From: Eucalyptus grandis
Taxonomy: Eukaryota > Streptophyta > Magnoliopsida > Myrtales > Myrtaceae
Assembly (NCBI RefSeq): GCF_016545825.1
Contig: NC_052617.1
Coordinates: 2,118,001-2,182,000, forward strand
Length of the DNA stretch: 64,000 nt
Reading direction: 5' to 3'
Positions 46,875 through 58,545 of this stretch are shown in pieces. The notes beneath the pieces are model-generated. The model had not been told where the DNA came from, did no database searches, and worked only from the letters and a program-made list of their open reading frames with translations. Positions within the stretch are counted from its first letter, which is position 1. The number at the start of each line of letters is the position of its first letter. A program made the position numbers and the translations under genes.

Positions 46875-47368
46875 TGTTGGTAATTTGTTTATAAAACAAA
46901 TGAAGAAGTGCCTTGTCCCACATCAAAAAGATGTGAGTGCCCACGTGGACGACATTTGGCACTAACCAACGATCATTATTTTTATTTATTGAAAATTCGG
47001 ATTTATTTCTTTAAAAAATTAATTATAAAGTCTTATTGAAACAATGCGACTATTCATGAAAAGTTACGATTATTTATTATTTATTATTTATTTAATTCCG
47101 AATTTTTTTGTCTTTTCAACGTAACATTTGAGACGTCTTGTTCATTTTACAACCTATCCCGAAAGGTTGTCTTTATTCTTTTGCAACATTTTGAAGAGTT
47201 GCCTCTATTCGAAAGACAAAGATAAGAAATTTGCCGGTGACCATTAAGCACGCGTTGTGGGGCAAATAAATCTTAAAAAAGTGATATCACGCTCAAAGTC
47301 CGACTTGAGTCATTTCAACGATCTGACTTCATTGTTTCTACCCAATACGAAGCCATATTTTACCAACA
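46875..47368 (+). repeat. 5' LTR of the chimeric Copia element
   Basis: The LTR is 494 bases, TG...CA, and differs from the 3' LTR (51519-52013) by roughly a dozen or so substitutions and single-base indels by eye, which suggests a fairly recent insertion. Confidence 0.88.
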
Positions 47369-47789
47369 ATTTTAAGGATTTATTTTTGCTACAATGAAGT
47401 CAGAGAATCAAAGTCATTACTCAAGACATGGTGATACTAAACTGGTTTGATGGCAACAATTTTACTTGTGTGATTTGATGCAATGCGGTGTGCGCTGATC
47501 ATTTGATGTTTCTTATGTTCCGATCCCTTATCATTTCTATTCTCATTCCAAGACTACGTTGATTGTTGTTCTTAGTTTTGCTCTGAATATATTCCCTGAA
47601 TCCTTTCGAGGAAGTTCTGTTTTGGGCTTGTGAGTGAACCATGCAAGAAATTGGGAGGATGAACTTCACGAATTTTCTTAAGTTTTAGATAGAAGTGGAA
47701 GGGAGTCAATGTGGTCCTGAAGGCATGTTCTTTCCTTTGGAGTTTACGTACTCTACGGCCCTTCTCCAAGCCGTAATCCGATGACCTGA

Positions 47790-48690
47790 AAGTTTCAAAT
47801 GAGTTGGTCCTTAAACTTCCGGTTCCCGAACATACGAAGCACTTCATCTTTGCTATGAGGGAACCCGAGTCGCAGTCTGTGATTTACATGCTCGCCATGC
47901 AGAATTTGTCTGGGATTCCTGCCCGGAACGCTATGTGTTTGATTAGAAGAGAGAAGGGAAACTACCAAACGGCTATAATTGACGTTACAAGTTCCATATC
48001 TTGCGGGGGCCCAGATCATCAAAATAAAATAAAAAATAAAAAATTCGCCTAGCAGAAGACAAGCGTCTATATTTGGCGTCCATGTCGTGGAACGTTGTCT
48101 TGAGGAAGCAGTTGAAACGAGTCCCTTGCCAATGCCGATTAGTAAATCTCGAGGCAACGGGTGGCCGTAAATCTCGAGGCAACGTTTGACCGTGGATAAA
48201 GATGCAAGAGGCCACGTTCGCCATTGCGCGATGCGAGCACCAGACGCATGCAAGTGGACAGGTTCTTTCACTTCCCAACAGGTCTGTTCCTCGATGGCTT
48301 CTAGTCGACGCCAACAATCATCACTCATCACCGTTGGCCAGAGTTTCAAGGAAGATCTACAGGCTCTCTCTCTCTCGCTATTTTTATTTTTTGTGTCCAT
48401 TTTGGTTCTGTCATAAGGGTGTGTTTTATGTCTTTTGTGTGCGCCCAATGCTATGCCATGTCTTGTCTCTGTATTTGATGTTTGGTTTGGGACTCAACAC
48501 TTACTAATCTTGACGGCATCTATTGTGATGGAGAAGACAAGAATGGTGGAATATTGAATTACAGCGTTAATTTCCCGGAGCAAAAGGTGATGAATGAGGC
48601 TCTTGCTCACGATGCGAAATCCATCATGGAAATATCATGCAAGATGGCATCTCATCTTATAAAAACGACTTCGAGGATGTCGAGACTCTG
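47790..48690 (+). pseudogene. Captured host-gene fragment(s), parent not recognised
   Basis: Open segments encode LKLPVPEHTKHFIFAMREPE and SQSVIYMLAMQNLSG (about 47810-47920), and later [20 protein letters not shown] and [17 protein letters not shown] (about 48545-48665). They look like parts of one conserved plant protein of unknown function, separated by intron-like DNA and stops. I cannot name the gene with confidence. No such segment belongs in a Copia element. Confidence 0.5.
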
Positions 48691-48970
48691 ATCATGAGAT
48701 CGAGTGCAAGATCTTTGTTCGGGAGGAGATTTAGCGATCCTTCAGTCCAGAGTAACATGAGGCATTGGCCGTCAAGGGTCATTGCTGGTCCCGGCCTCAA
48801 GCCCATGATTGTCGTCAATTTCAAGGTCGTAAAGAAGCAGTTTGCTGTGGAGGAAATTTCATCCACCCTCCTCACAAAGATGCGTGAGACCCTGCGGCTT
48901 ACCTTGATATGACTATCAAGAATGTGTTGTCCGGGTCCCTGCACACTTCAATAACTCGGTCTCGTCAAGG
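48691..48970 (+). pseudogene. HSP70 ATPase-domain fragment captured in the Copia element
   Basis: The frame encodes [43 protein letters not shown] and LTKMRET. These match in order the HSP70 nucleotide-binding domain (GRRFSD, the PMI segment, the EEISS helix). Past about 48895 the homology continues in other frames (MTIKNV, then a VPAHFN-like stretch), so small indels break it. About 90 of some 650 residues are kept. HSP70 is a cytosolic ATP-dependent chaperone; this piece cannot function as one. Confidence 0.85.
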
Positions 48971-49189
48971 GGCAGTTACATGATGGATTCATTTTTTTTT
49001 TATTTTTGAAGATGCCTTTTAATCTCTTTTCATGGGATTGGCATTTTGGATCCATATCAAGTAGAAGGTACTTTCGCAGGTATGGCCCAATTTTGATTTT
49101 TTATTTTTACCGCCTCGAGGAGTCACATTCTAGATTTGTCTAAATGGCTGCAAAATATGTGAACTCATGGGGATATTGTTTTAGTTATT

Positions 49190-49530
49190 AAAAAAATGAT
49201 TGAATTTGGAGACGGCAGTGTCGGAGAGATCAGGAATGTGGTGGACCATGCGAAGGAATTCATGAAAGGAGCGGCAGAGATGAGCGTGAAGTTGGCCAAG
49301 GGTTGTGGGGACATCGTGTGGCAAACTCTGGCAACGAGAACTCCTTCCTCCCCCAAGTACTTCGGGAGGGACTCGTACGTCATGGGCAGGCTCTAGGGGC
49401 CGTGCGTAAGGACGTTTACGAGATTGGAGCTCTAAGTGAGTACTTCTCGAGGACAAGAAGCCGATGCATGTCTGGTCGGCTGTGTCATTCATCTCTATCG
49501 TGGTCGCTGCAAGTTGGTTGGTGATTCTCT
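49190..49530 (+). pseudogene. Further captured exon-like fragment
   Basis: Open text with conserved-looking wording (IEFGDGSVGEIRNVVDHAKE, FMKGAAEMSVKLAKGCGDIV) continues in a second frame (49303-49524). It may derive from the same unknown gene as 47790-48690. A third open stretch at 49640-49843 is less convincing. Confidence 0.4.
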
Positions 49531-50279
49531 ATCTAAGTTCCTAGTTTGAGCGAGGAAATTATTTGATTGAGAAATGAATCATATCACATTCCGTGCATTG
49601 GTGTTGTTGACCCATTATGGAAAATTTTCTTTTTAACTATTGTTTGATCTTTCTGAGAATGAGAAATTGGAGAATTCGATTGACTGTTCTCTTAGTGATC
49701 TAAAATTCGTAAACATTTCTTTTGGTTTTTCTGTTGACGAATTTGGATACACACAATCGAAAGATCTTATTGAAATGATGAACCATCGTAATAATGGGGC
49801 AATCTTTCGTTCTACCGTCGGTTTGTCTTGGCGAAGCTATTGAAAAATTATTTGTTGTATGCTTCTGTTCTCACATGCTTTTGATTGTTAGGGATGGTGT
49901 ATAAATTGCTAGAATTTATCTATTTACTTATTTCCCATCCTTGTATGGATTTCTGTACTTGGTTTATTATTAATTGGATATGATGATGAAACATACGTTA
50001 TCATATTGGATGCCTCTTAAAATAGTCTTGAAGTGGGGATATTTGAAGGGGACTATGGAGCGAATGTGATTGGAGTCATTAAAAAAAATATATATATCTA
50101 ACTTTCATTTTAAATGAAAGATTTGAGTGAAGTAGATACCTTATTGGGTGTTAAAATTAAAAAAAAAATAGTGGGGTTATCCTTTGAGCCAAAGTGATTA
50201 CATGGAAAGGATGTTGAATAGATTTAAACATCTTGTTTTCAAATATATAAGTACTCCATTTGATTACTAGTGGAGAGTT

Positions 50280-50935
50280 TTTTAATGTGAGTGCTATGGG
50301 TCTTTAATGTATGCGATACATTATACTAGATCTGATATTACTTTTTATATATGCAAGTTGAGTAGATATACTAGTAATCCAATTATAGAACATTGAAAGG
50401 CTATTATTAGAATTTTTTGGTTATTTTAAAAGAACCTAAAATTTGTGATTGTTCTATAATAATTATTTGGTTATATTATAAAGATACACCGATACTAGTT
50501 GGATTACAAGTATGGGAGATGAAACTTCTAGATGGATTTTCACATTACGTGAATGTGTTGTTTCTTAGGCGAGCAAGAAACAAATGTGCATAATTCACTC
50601 AACTATGAAACTTGAATCATTGCTTAGTAGCAAGTGGGAAAGATATTGATGGATTAGGAATTTGTTGTTGAATATCAAATTATGGCCTAGTCCTATGCCT
50701 CTTATTTCTCTATCAACTGTGATAGTTAGGCTACTTTGGTAAGAGCATATAGTAGCACATATAATAGTAAGTCTAGACATACTAGTTTAAAGACATGAAT
50801 ATGTGAGACAATTGATTAAAGATGGTACCATAACAATTGTCTACGTGAGGTCAAGTAATAGTCTTGCCGATCCCTTGACAAAGGCTTTACCAAGAGATAT
50901 GGTAATAATGACCTCATAAGAAACGAGGCTGAAAC
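50280..50935 (+). pseudogene. Copia RT end and RNase H remnant
   Basis: Scattered frames give the late-RT wording VSAMGSLMYAI-TRSDI (about 50288-50330), SRYTSNP, and near 50850-50900 VRSSNSLADPLTKAL, the standard end of Copia RNase H. Stops and frameshifts are frequent. Confidence 0.75.
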
Positions 50936-51518
50936 CATTTAATTGAAATCACCAATAATGGTAACCCGACATTTTTCTAGAACATCACTAGTTATAAGGT
51001 TTAATGGGTAAGAACAAGTTATTGAATGTGATTGTTTGATATTGACGTAGCCCTGATATGAGAAGTCAGTATAGTCTGTTACGTTTTGTAGGTTGGATTG
51101 AATTCTTAATGAAGTATAGTACAAACTTATAATGTGTTGATAGTAACAGAAACACATAGTAGATACTTCACCTATATGAGCTTAGAAGTGGTGCCGCTTC
51201 TTACGAAAGTTAGGGTTGCTTTCTAGAGAGCTCATGAAACAGGATCAAGCACAAGGCCATAATAGTGCGGAGTAATATAGAACTTCTCGTTGAAACAAGA
51301 GGTTAGTGTATGTGTGGTATGTCTGGTTCTATTATATAAAAGTACAAGTTTAAAGCCGAGCTACTTGTCACTTTGATAGGGCTTTGAGATACTTATACTA
51401 AGTAAAGGTTTAACTCGAAAGAGACCTTTATGTATGTATATTAATCTCACGGAAATTTTGGCTGTATATTTCTAACATTTTATTTCTTGTTTTTGTTTTA
51501 TAAACAAAAGTGGGGGAT

Positions 51519-52013
51519 TGTTGGTAATTTGTTTATAAAACAAATGAAGATGTGCCTTGTCCCACATCAAAAAAGATGTGAGTGCGCACGTGACGAGATT
51601 TGGCACTAACCAACGATCATTATTTTTATTTATTGAAAATTCGGATTTATTTCTTTAAAAAATTAATTATAAAGTCTTATTGAAACAATGCGACTATTCA
51701 TGAAAAGTTACGATTATTTATTATTTATTATTTATTTAATTCCGAATTTTTATGTCTTTTCAACGTAACATTTGAGACGTGCTTGTTCATTTTACAACCT
51801 ATCCCGAAAGGTTGTCTTTATTCTTTTTGCAACATTTTGAAGAGTTGCCTCTATTCGAAAGACAAAGATAAGAAATTTGCCGGTAACCATTAGCAACGTT
51901 GTGGGGCAAATAAATCCTTAAAGAAAGTGATATCACGCCTCAAAGTCCGACTTAAGTACTCTAACGATCTGACTTCATTGTTCTACCCAATACGAAGCCA
52001 TATTTTACCAACA
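51519..52013 (+). repeat. 3' LTR of the chimeric Copia element
   Basis: The LTR is 495 bases and near-identical to the 5' LTR, preceded by the polypurine tract and followed by the TSD ACGGT. Confidence 0.88.
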
Positions 52014-52147
52014 ACGGTCATGTCAAGGAGCGCGGCGTGGATGAAGCGGGCACTGTGGCTGTCGGCGCGGTCGACGAAGACGGTGTGGAGGGGGGGGTCG
52101 ATCCGCTTGAGGGTGGCGAGGCGGCCGGCGAAAGCGGGTAGAAGTGG
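52014..52147 (-). pseudogene. BAHD copy 3, remaining N-terminal-side fragment
   Basis: This continues copy 3 from the Copia element with FIHAALLDM-like and TLKRIDPPLHT-like coding on the minus strand. It ends abruptly at ctagaagtgg-like sequence joined to the AT-rich element arm (gtttaatttttt). The first 80 or so codons of the gene are missing. The same join recurs at about 54756. Confidence 0.8.
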
Positions 52148-53460
52148 GTTTAATTTTTTATTTCTTTTAATTTTTTATTTCTTTTAATTTTTTAATACTT
52201 TTATTATATTTTTCTCTTTTTTCTTTTTCTTTTTCTTCTTCTTCCTTCTTCTTTATGGGCCGGTCGCTGGCCATCGAGTGAGGGCCAATGAGCTTGCTGG
52301 AGGCTCACTTGGCCACCATGAGGCTCCAGCTCACCCAAGCCACGCGAGGTCTGCTTCACTGTGGCTAGGAGAAAAGACAAGGAAATAGAAGAGAAAATAA
52401 AATATTAGACTTGATTCTAAGAATTATTCTTGGGAATAAAAACCAATTTTTTTCTATATATTGATTTTATTCCAAATCTATTCAAGAACAAAAAAAATGG
52501 ATTTTTATTTTGAGGAACAAGAAATTTACCAAACAGATTTCTGTTCTTTTCTTCTCCCCGAAAACAAAAGAACAAAATCAGTTATTTCCGAGCGTGTTAC
52601 CAAACAAGCCTTCAATCTCTTACGAAAGGCCGGTCACCTCACTTTTAGACTCTACATATTTTTGGTTTCACGCTCAATCCATAGCGTGACCAAAGAATCG
52701 ATAGGGATACGCGCATGATTCGATTGAATTTGTAATAGGGAAGTTTTCATCGCCGCGGGTGAGCAGAACGGGGTCCGGCCAAGGGGCACCTCTTCTCACC
52801 ACATGGATTTATCTATCCTAGGACTCCAGCGGAAGCATCAGCATAATCTGAAGAACCCAACACTAATAAAGCAGCCCTTCATTGAAGTTCTTTACTCTGG
52901 CCGTGACCCAATATGTTCAAAGATCAGTGTTTTATCTTCTGAGGAAAAACTTGTGTTTTATGTTTTCTTTTTATCTGGGCGGAATCCATCTTTGGTCCTC
53001 GTCAGTGGCATGGAGAGAACGCAGCTCTTGGCTCAAGTGAGCCCACTGTCTTAAAGCTTCAGACCTTTTCATACGAGACTTGCTCTTCTTTGGGAAATCA
53101 CACACGCTCAGTCCATGCCAAACCGTCGTCGTCGATCACCGGCAAACTCGAGCGATTGATGAAGAAATGACTGCCTTCGAATAAGAAAAGATGAATGGGA
53201 GAGTCAACTGGAGCAAGAGGGAAGAAGAAGAACCGAGAAAAAAAAAGGAGGAGAAAGCAAGTAAAAGACAACTTTGGATAAAATGCCAGTAACTTGAAAA
53301 GCGGCATAAGAAAAGGGCCACACTTCAGCTCTTACTTGGAATTTTCCCGGACCAAGCGTACATAGAATGTAAACTCATAATTTATTGGGTATTACGTTAA
53401 GAGATGAGTCAACTTAAAATTCGTAGTCAAATAACAAATCTTTATTCCTCCAAACTCCTA
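52148..53460. repeat. Unit B flank, copy of 30144-31560
   Basis: The same blocks as in unit A appear in the same order: the T-rich arm, the GC-rich core (shorter here), the A-rich arm and the unique-looking flank with the 83-codon stretch (52803-53054). It begins inside the transposon seen whole at 29995-30740. Confidence 0.75.
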
Positions 53461-53514
53461 ACGCGTGTTGACTCGACTTGCGCATGACCGCCGTGTTGAC
53501 TTTGGCCCTCCCAC

Positions 53515-54598
53515 CTACGAATCCGTCACGGCGGCCATGAATTCCGGGTCAGCTTCGAGAGTGCCATCGTCGTCGGCGGAAGGCAGATCTCGAGGTCGAT
53601 GCTTCCGCCTCCTTCGTGGCCCGGATAGGCTGAGACCTTGCCGTCGAACTTGTTCGCATACCCACTTCGCAGAGCCACGGCCTTCCCCAGCCCGAACTCG
53701 TTGCCGTACTTGTCGAACCGTGGCGAGCTCCCCATCATGATGCTGTACTGATCGAACGTCTTGTCCAGGTGGTACACCTGTGGCCTCTTTATCCAATCCT
53801 CGTTCCACTCCCTCAGCTTTGCGCTGCTGTGCTCCGCCACCGCCGTATGCAGCAGTCGCGCCGCCCACCCAAGACCGCTGCCCAGCAGCTCCCCCACCTT
53901 AGCCGCCGTCCTCACTGGTGTGATTGAGTTTCCGAAGTACTCCGGCGAGAGAGGAGGGTCAAGCCTGCCCGGTTGTTCGCAGCCATCCGGCAACCTGTGA
54001 CCTGGCTGGGCGGGAAGCGGCGGGCGCGCGCGATGCACCGCCATACAAGGGCAGTCAGGGACTGGAAGGATGAGATACTGGTGGTGCCGCATTGCCGGTT
54101 TGCCTCCGCCTTGAGCCCCGCGATAGCGTCAGCTGAGAAATGGAAGACTCGTTCCCTGAGCTCGGGAGCTTCAAAGCGGGCGAGTAACGACGAGGGATCA
54201 TCTGTGTAAGGCAGGCAAAAGGGCCGGGATGGTTTCCGGGAACCACCTGGTCAGGGCCGGGGACGCGATAGCGGAACAACATCAACGGCGCCTTTTTCTT
54301 GCGCTTGGAAGATCTTGGACCACGAGTTGAAGAAGAGCCAGAAGGAGGTGCCGTCGCCGATGGTGTGGTTCATGGAGAGCCCGATGAAGACACCATCGGC
54401 AAGCTCGGTGACCTGCACGGACAGCAGGGACAGGGTATGGCCATCGTGGTTGATCGCCCGGTCGTGGTCGAAGAAGGACTGGACGACATCTGGGACGTAG
54501 GTCGGGGAGAGTATGTCGGCCACGGTCATGTCGAGCGCGGCATGGATGAACCGGGCCCCAGGGCTGTTGGCGCAGTCAACGAAGACGGTGTAGAACGG
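53515..54598 (-). pseudogene. BAHD acyltransferase copy B, truncated by assembly gap
   Basis: The copy is nearly identical to copy A. HXXXD (NHTIGDGTSFW, near 54365) and NEFGLGKAVALRSG (near 53700) are present. Compared with copies A and C it lacks single bases near 53559, 53966, 54216, 54232 and 54254, so the frame breaks repeatedly and the C-terminus is changed. It has the five-C run near 53890 that copy A lacks. The N-terminal part would lie in the gap. Many breaks are in or near homopolymers, so base-calling error is a serious alternative to true decay. Confidence 0.88.
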
Positions 54599-54698
54599 NN
54601 NNNNNNNNNNNNNNNNNNNNNNNNNNNNNNNNNNNNNNNNNNNNNNNNNNNNNNNNNNNNNNNNNNNNNNNNNNNNNNNNNNNNNNNNNNNNNNNNNN
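54599..54698. other. Assembly gap of exactly 100 N
   Basis: The round length marks a gap of unknown size. It falls inside a BAHD gene. The two sides resume at nearly the same gene position but match different paralogues. Confidence 0.98.
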
Positions 54699-54756
54699 TG
54701 GAGGGGGGTCGATCTGTTTGAGGGTGGCGAGGCGGCCGGCGAGCGGGTAGAAGTGG
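54699..54756 (-). pseudogene. BAHD fragment right of the gap (copy-3-like)
   Basis: The wording tggaggggggtcgat matches copy 3 (52088-52103) rather than copies A or C, which read agaacggggggtcggt. It ends at the same junction with gtttaatttttt as at 52147. Confidence 0.75.
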
Positions 54757-56080
54757 GTTTAATTTTTTATTTCTTTTAATTTTTTATTTCTTTTAATTTT
54801 TAATACTTTTATTATATTTTTCTCTTTTTCTTTTTTCTTTTTCTTCTTCTTCCTTCTTCTTTATGGGCCGGTCGCTGGCCACCGAGTGAGGGCCAATGAG
54901 CTTGCTGGAGGCTCACCTGGCCACCATGAGGCTCCTCACCTAAGCCACGCGAGGTCACCCAAGCCACGCGAGGTCCGGCTTCACTGTGGCTATTGAGAGA
55001 AAAGACAAAGGAAAAGGAAAGAGAAGAGAAAATAAAAATTAGACTTGATTCTAAGAATTATTCTTGGGAATAAAACCAATTTTTTTCTATATATTGATTT
55101 TATTCCAAATCTATTCTGAAGAACAAAAAATGGATTTTTATTTTGAGGAACAAGAATTTACTTTATACTTCTCCCCAAAACAAAAGAACAAAATCAGTTA
55201 TTTCCGAGCGTGTTACCAAACAGGCCATAAATCTCTTACGAAAGGCCGGTCACCTCACTTTTAGACTCTACATATTTTTGGTTTCACGCTCAATCCATAG
55301 CGTGACCAAAGAATCGATAGGGATACGCGCATGATTCGATTGAATTTGTAATAGGGAAGTTTTCAATGCCGCGGGTGAGCAGAACGGGGTCCGGGCCAAG
55401 GGGCACCTCTTCTCACCACATGGATTTATCTATCCTAGGACTCCAGCGGAAGCATCAGCATAATCTGAAGAACTCCAACACTAATAAAGCAGCCCTTCAT
55501 TGAAGTTCTTTACTTGGCCGTGACCCAATATGTTCAAAGATCAGTGTTTTATCTTCTGAGGAAAAATTTTTATGTTTTCTTTTTATCTGGGCGGAATCCA
55601 TCTTTGGTCCTCGTCAGTGGCATGGAGAGAACGCAGCTCTTGGCTCAAGTGAGCCCACTGTCTTAAAGCTTCAGACCTTTTCATACGAGACTTGCTCTTC
55701 TTGGGAAATCACACACGCTCAGTCCATGCCAAACCGTCGTCGTCGATCACCGGCAAACTCGAGCGATTGATGAAGAAATGACTGCCTTCGAATAAGAAAA
55801 GATGAATGGGAGAGTCAACTGGAGCAAGAGGGAAGAAGAAGAACCGAGAAAAAAAAAAAAGGAGGAGAAAGCAAGTAAAAGACAACTTTGGATAAAATGC
55901 CAGTAACTTGAAAAGCGGCATAAGAAAGGGCCACACTTCAGCTCTTACTTGAAATTTTCCCGACCAAGCGTACATAGAATGTAAAACTCATAATTTATTG
56001 GGTATTACGTTAAGAGATGAGTCAACTTAAAATTCGTAGTCAAATAACAAATCTTTATTCCTCCTAACGCGTGTTGACTC
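54757..56080. repeat. Unit C flank, copy of 30144-31560 and 52148-53460
   Basis: The block repeats unit B with small deletions; for example the 83-codon stretch is broken near 55515 and 55567. No gene. Confidence 0.75.
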
Positions 56081-56120
56081 GACTTGCGCATGACGGCCGT
56101 GTTGACTTTGGCCCTCCCAC

Positions 56121-57514
56121 CTACGAATCCGTCACGGCGGCCATGAATTCCGGGTCAGCTTCGAGGAGTGCCATCGTCGTCGGCAGAAGGCAGATCTCGG
56201 GGTCGATGCTTCCGCCTCCTTCGTGGCCCGGATAGGCTGAGACCTTGCCGTCGAACTTGTTCGCATACCCACTTCGCAGAGCCACGGCCTTCCCCAGCCC
56301 GAACTCGTTGCCGTACTTGTCGAACCGTGGCGAGCTCCCCATCATGATGCTGTACTGATCGAACGTCTTGTCCAGGTGGTACACCTGTGGCCTTTATCCA
56401 ATCCTCGTTCCACTCCCTCAGCTTTGCGCTGCTGTGCTCCGCCACCGCCGTATGCAGCAGTCGCGCCGCCCACCCAAGACCGCTGCCCAGCAGCTCCCAC
56501 CTTAGCCGCCGTCCTCACTGGTGTGATTGAGTTTCCGAAGTACTCCGGCGAGAGAGGAGGGTCAAGCCTTGCCCGGTTGTTCGCAGCCATCCGGCAACCT
56601 GTGACCTGGCTGGGCGGGAAGCGGCGGGCGCGCGCGATGCACCGCCATACAAGGGCAGTCAGGGACTGGAAGGATGAGATACTGGTGGTGCCGCATTGCC
56701 GGTTTGCCTCCGCCTTGAGCCCCGCGATAGCGTCAGCTGAGAAATGGAAGACTCGTTCCCTGAGCTCGGGAGCTTCAAAGCGGGCGAGTAACGACGAGGG
56801 ATCATCTGTGTAAGGCAGGCTTAAAGGGCCGGGATGGTTTTCCGGGAACCACCTGGTCAGGGCCGGGGGACGCGATAGCGGAACAACATCAACGGCGCCT
56901 TTTTCTTGCGCTTGGAAGATCTTGGACCACGAGTTGAAGAAGAGCCAGAAGGAGGTGCCGTCGCCGATGGTGTGGTTCATGGAGAGCCGGATGAAGACCC
57001 CATCGGCAAGCTCGGTGACCTGCACGGACAGCAGGGACAGGGTATGGCCACCGTGTTTGATCGCCCGGTCGTGGTCGAAGAAGGACTGGACGACATCTGG
57101 GACGTAGGTCGGGAGAGTATGTCGGCCACGGTCATGTCGAGCGCGGCATGGATGAACCGGGCCCCAGGGCTGTTGGCGCAGTCAACGAAGACGGTGTAGA
57201 ACGGGGGGTCGGTCCGCTTGAGGGTGGCGAGGCGGCCGGCGAGCGGGTAGAAGTGGAAGAGGGCGGAAGAGAGAGAGCGCTTGAGCTTCTCCAAGAAGGA
57301 ACGGATGAAAGCGGGGCGGTCGAAGCCAGGGTCGAGGCAGCGAGGAGGGAGGGGAACAGGAGGCCCTTTGGATGTAGTGGACGGAGAGCATGGCGAGGTC
57401 CCACGGCGGCAAGTGGAGAGGACGGTTCCAGCCATCAGGAAGTTGGGGAGGTTTGACGAAGCAGTCGGAGATGAATCGGACGGATCGAGGAGGAGGAGGA
57501 GGAGGAGGAGTCAT
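56121..57514 (-). pseudogene. BAHD acyltransferase copy C, full span with several frameshifts
   Basis: The copy starts at 57514 (MTPPP... with a longer Pro run than copy A from a cct repeat) and ends at 56121 (FMAAVTDS), so the span matches a complete 460-residue BAHD protein. NHTIGDGTSFW (near 56965) and NEFGLGKAVALRSG (near 56300) are present. Indels relative to copy A or B near 56393 (2 bases), 56494 (2), 57112 (1) and 57353-57368 break the frame. The upstream GLS is changed to RLS before HXXXD. Dead if the sequence is right. Confidence 0.9.
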
Positions 57515-58545
57515 TGCGTGGGTCGTGTTTGTTGAGACTCGGAAGATGATTGCGCTTATGACTCGGCCCTCGCCTTGTAGAGGATGGTTGGTGTTATTTA
57601 TTTACATGGGGATGACGGAGCCGTGCAAATCGGTCGATGCCTAGTGCACACGGAGTCGTTTGACGTGGGGTAATGACGACTAGGATAGCATGTCTCTTAA
57701 GAATTTTTTATTGGGTCAGATTAGAATGGAGCAACAACCCCCATCGGGTAACCCGAAAATCTGAAAATCAGATTGCTCCCACCAACTACCGGACTCTGAC
57801 GGCTGCAGAAGCTGCTCTGCGTTTGACTAGTAGAAGAGTCTGACTTTTCATCTTATTAGCAAAAGAAAGAAACTAAGGCCAGCTAATCTTCACATCCTTT
57901 TCATTCTCTCTCTCTCTCTCTCTCCCCACGTTCTGATAAAATATTGAACACGTTTCCTGCTTTGCTTAGACAACCTCGAATTCCACCCACACAACCCGCT
58001 CCTCTCGGCTTCCAATTGAACTGCCGCTTGTGCTCTGATCATAGCCAAAATGAGATGACAGTAAGGTAGTCCCACAGTTGAAATTTGATGATCTTCTGCC
58101 GGGCATCGCATCTACCTTTTTGCACATTAGATTTGCATGATTTGGGAAGACACTCACCATGGTACTTGCTTAAATGGAAAAAAAAAAATTCAAAAAAGGC
58201 TCCTAAAGGGAGGTTGATTTTTGTAAAAGAACCCTTGTAGTGATGCTTGTTTTAAAGAAGTCATGACCAGCAGACAACATGTGCGTGTCACGTGCCATTA
58301 TCCGTGCCATGGATAGGGGCATTTTGCCTCAAATCTTCTAATTTGACACAATAGCACAGATCACTTACTTGCAATTGAGTCAAAATAAATGGCCAAAGTG
58401 ACCGAAAAAAAAGCTCCAAATTCCGCTTTTGATGAAAGATAGGGTTCTTCAAGTCGACATTAGCACAGCCAGCATTATTCACTGCGATCGATTGCAATAT
58501 TAGAATTTTATTTTTGGAATAAATCATTATCTAGAACGTTACAAA
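57515..58545. repeat. 5' flank of BAHD copy C, matching 33010-34055
   Basis: Near-identical to the flank of copy A, including the TATA-like gttatttattta element (plus-strand reading, 57592-57606). A 26-base deletion around 57897 and small indels distinguish it. Confidence 0.7.

Larger units (their letters stand above)
46875..52013 (+). mobile_element. Chimeric non-autonomous Copia element carrying host-gene fragments, TSD ACGGT
   Basis: Two very similar LTRs (46875-47368 and 51519-52013) begin TGTTGGTAATTTG and end CCAACA, with ACGGT at 46870-46874 and 52014-52018. A polypurine tract (gtgggggat, 51510-51518) precedes the 3' LTR. After a short gag-like start (wording WFDGNNFT near 47432-47455), the expected pol region is replaced over about 2.5 kb by exon-like host sequence, including HSP70. 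Copia RNase H resumes near 50285. No clear tRNA primer site follows the 5' LTR. Like maize Bs1, it appears to have transduced cellular sequence; movement would need enzymes in trans. Confidence 0.88.
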
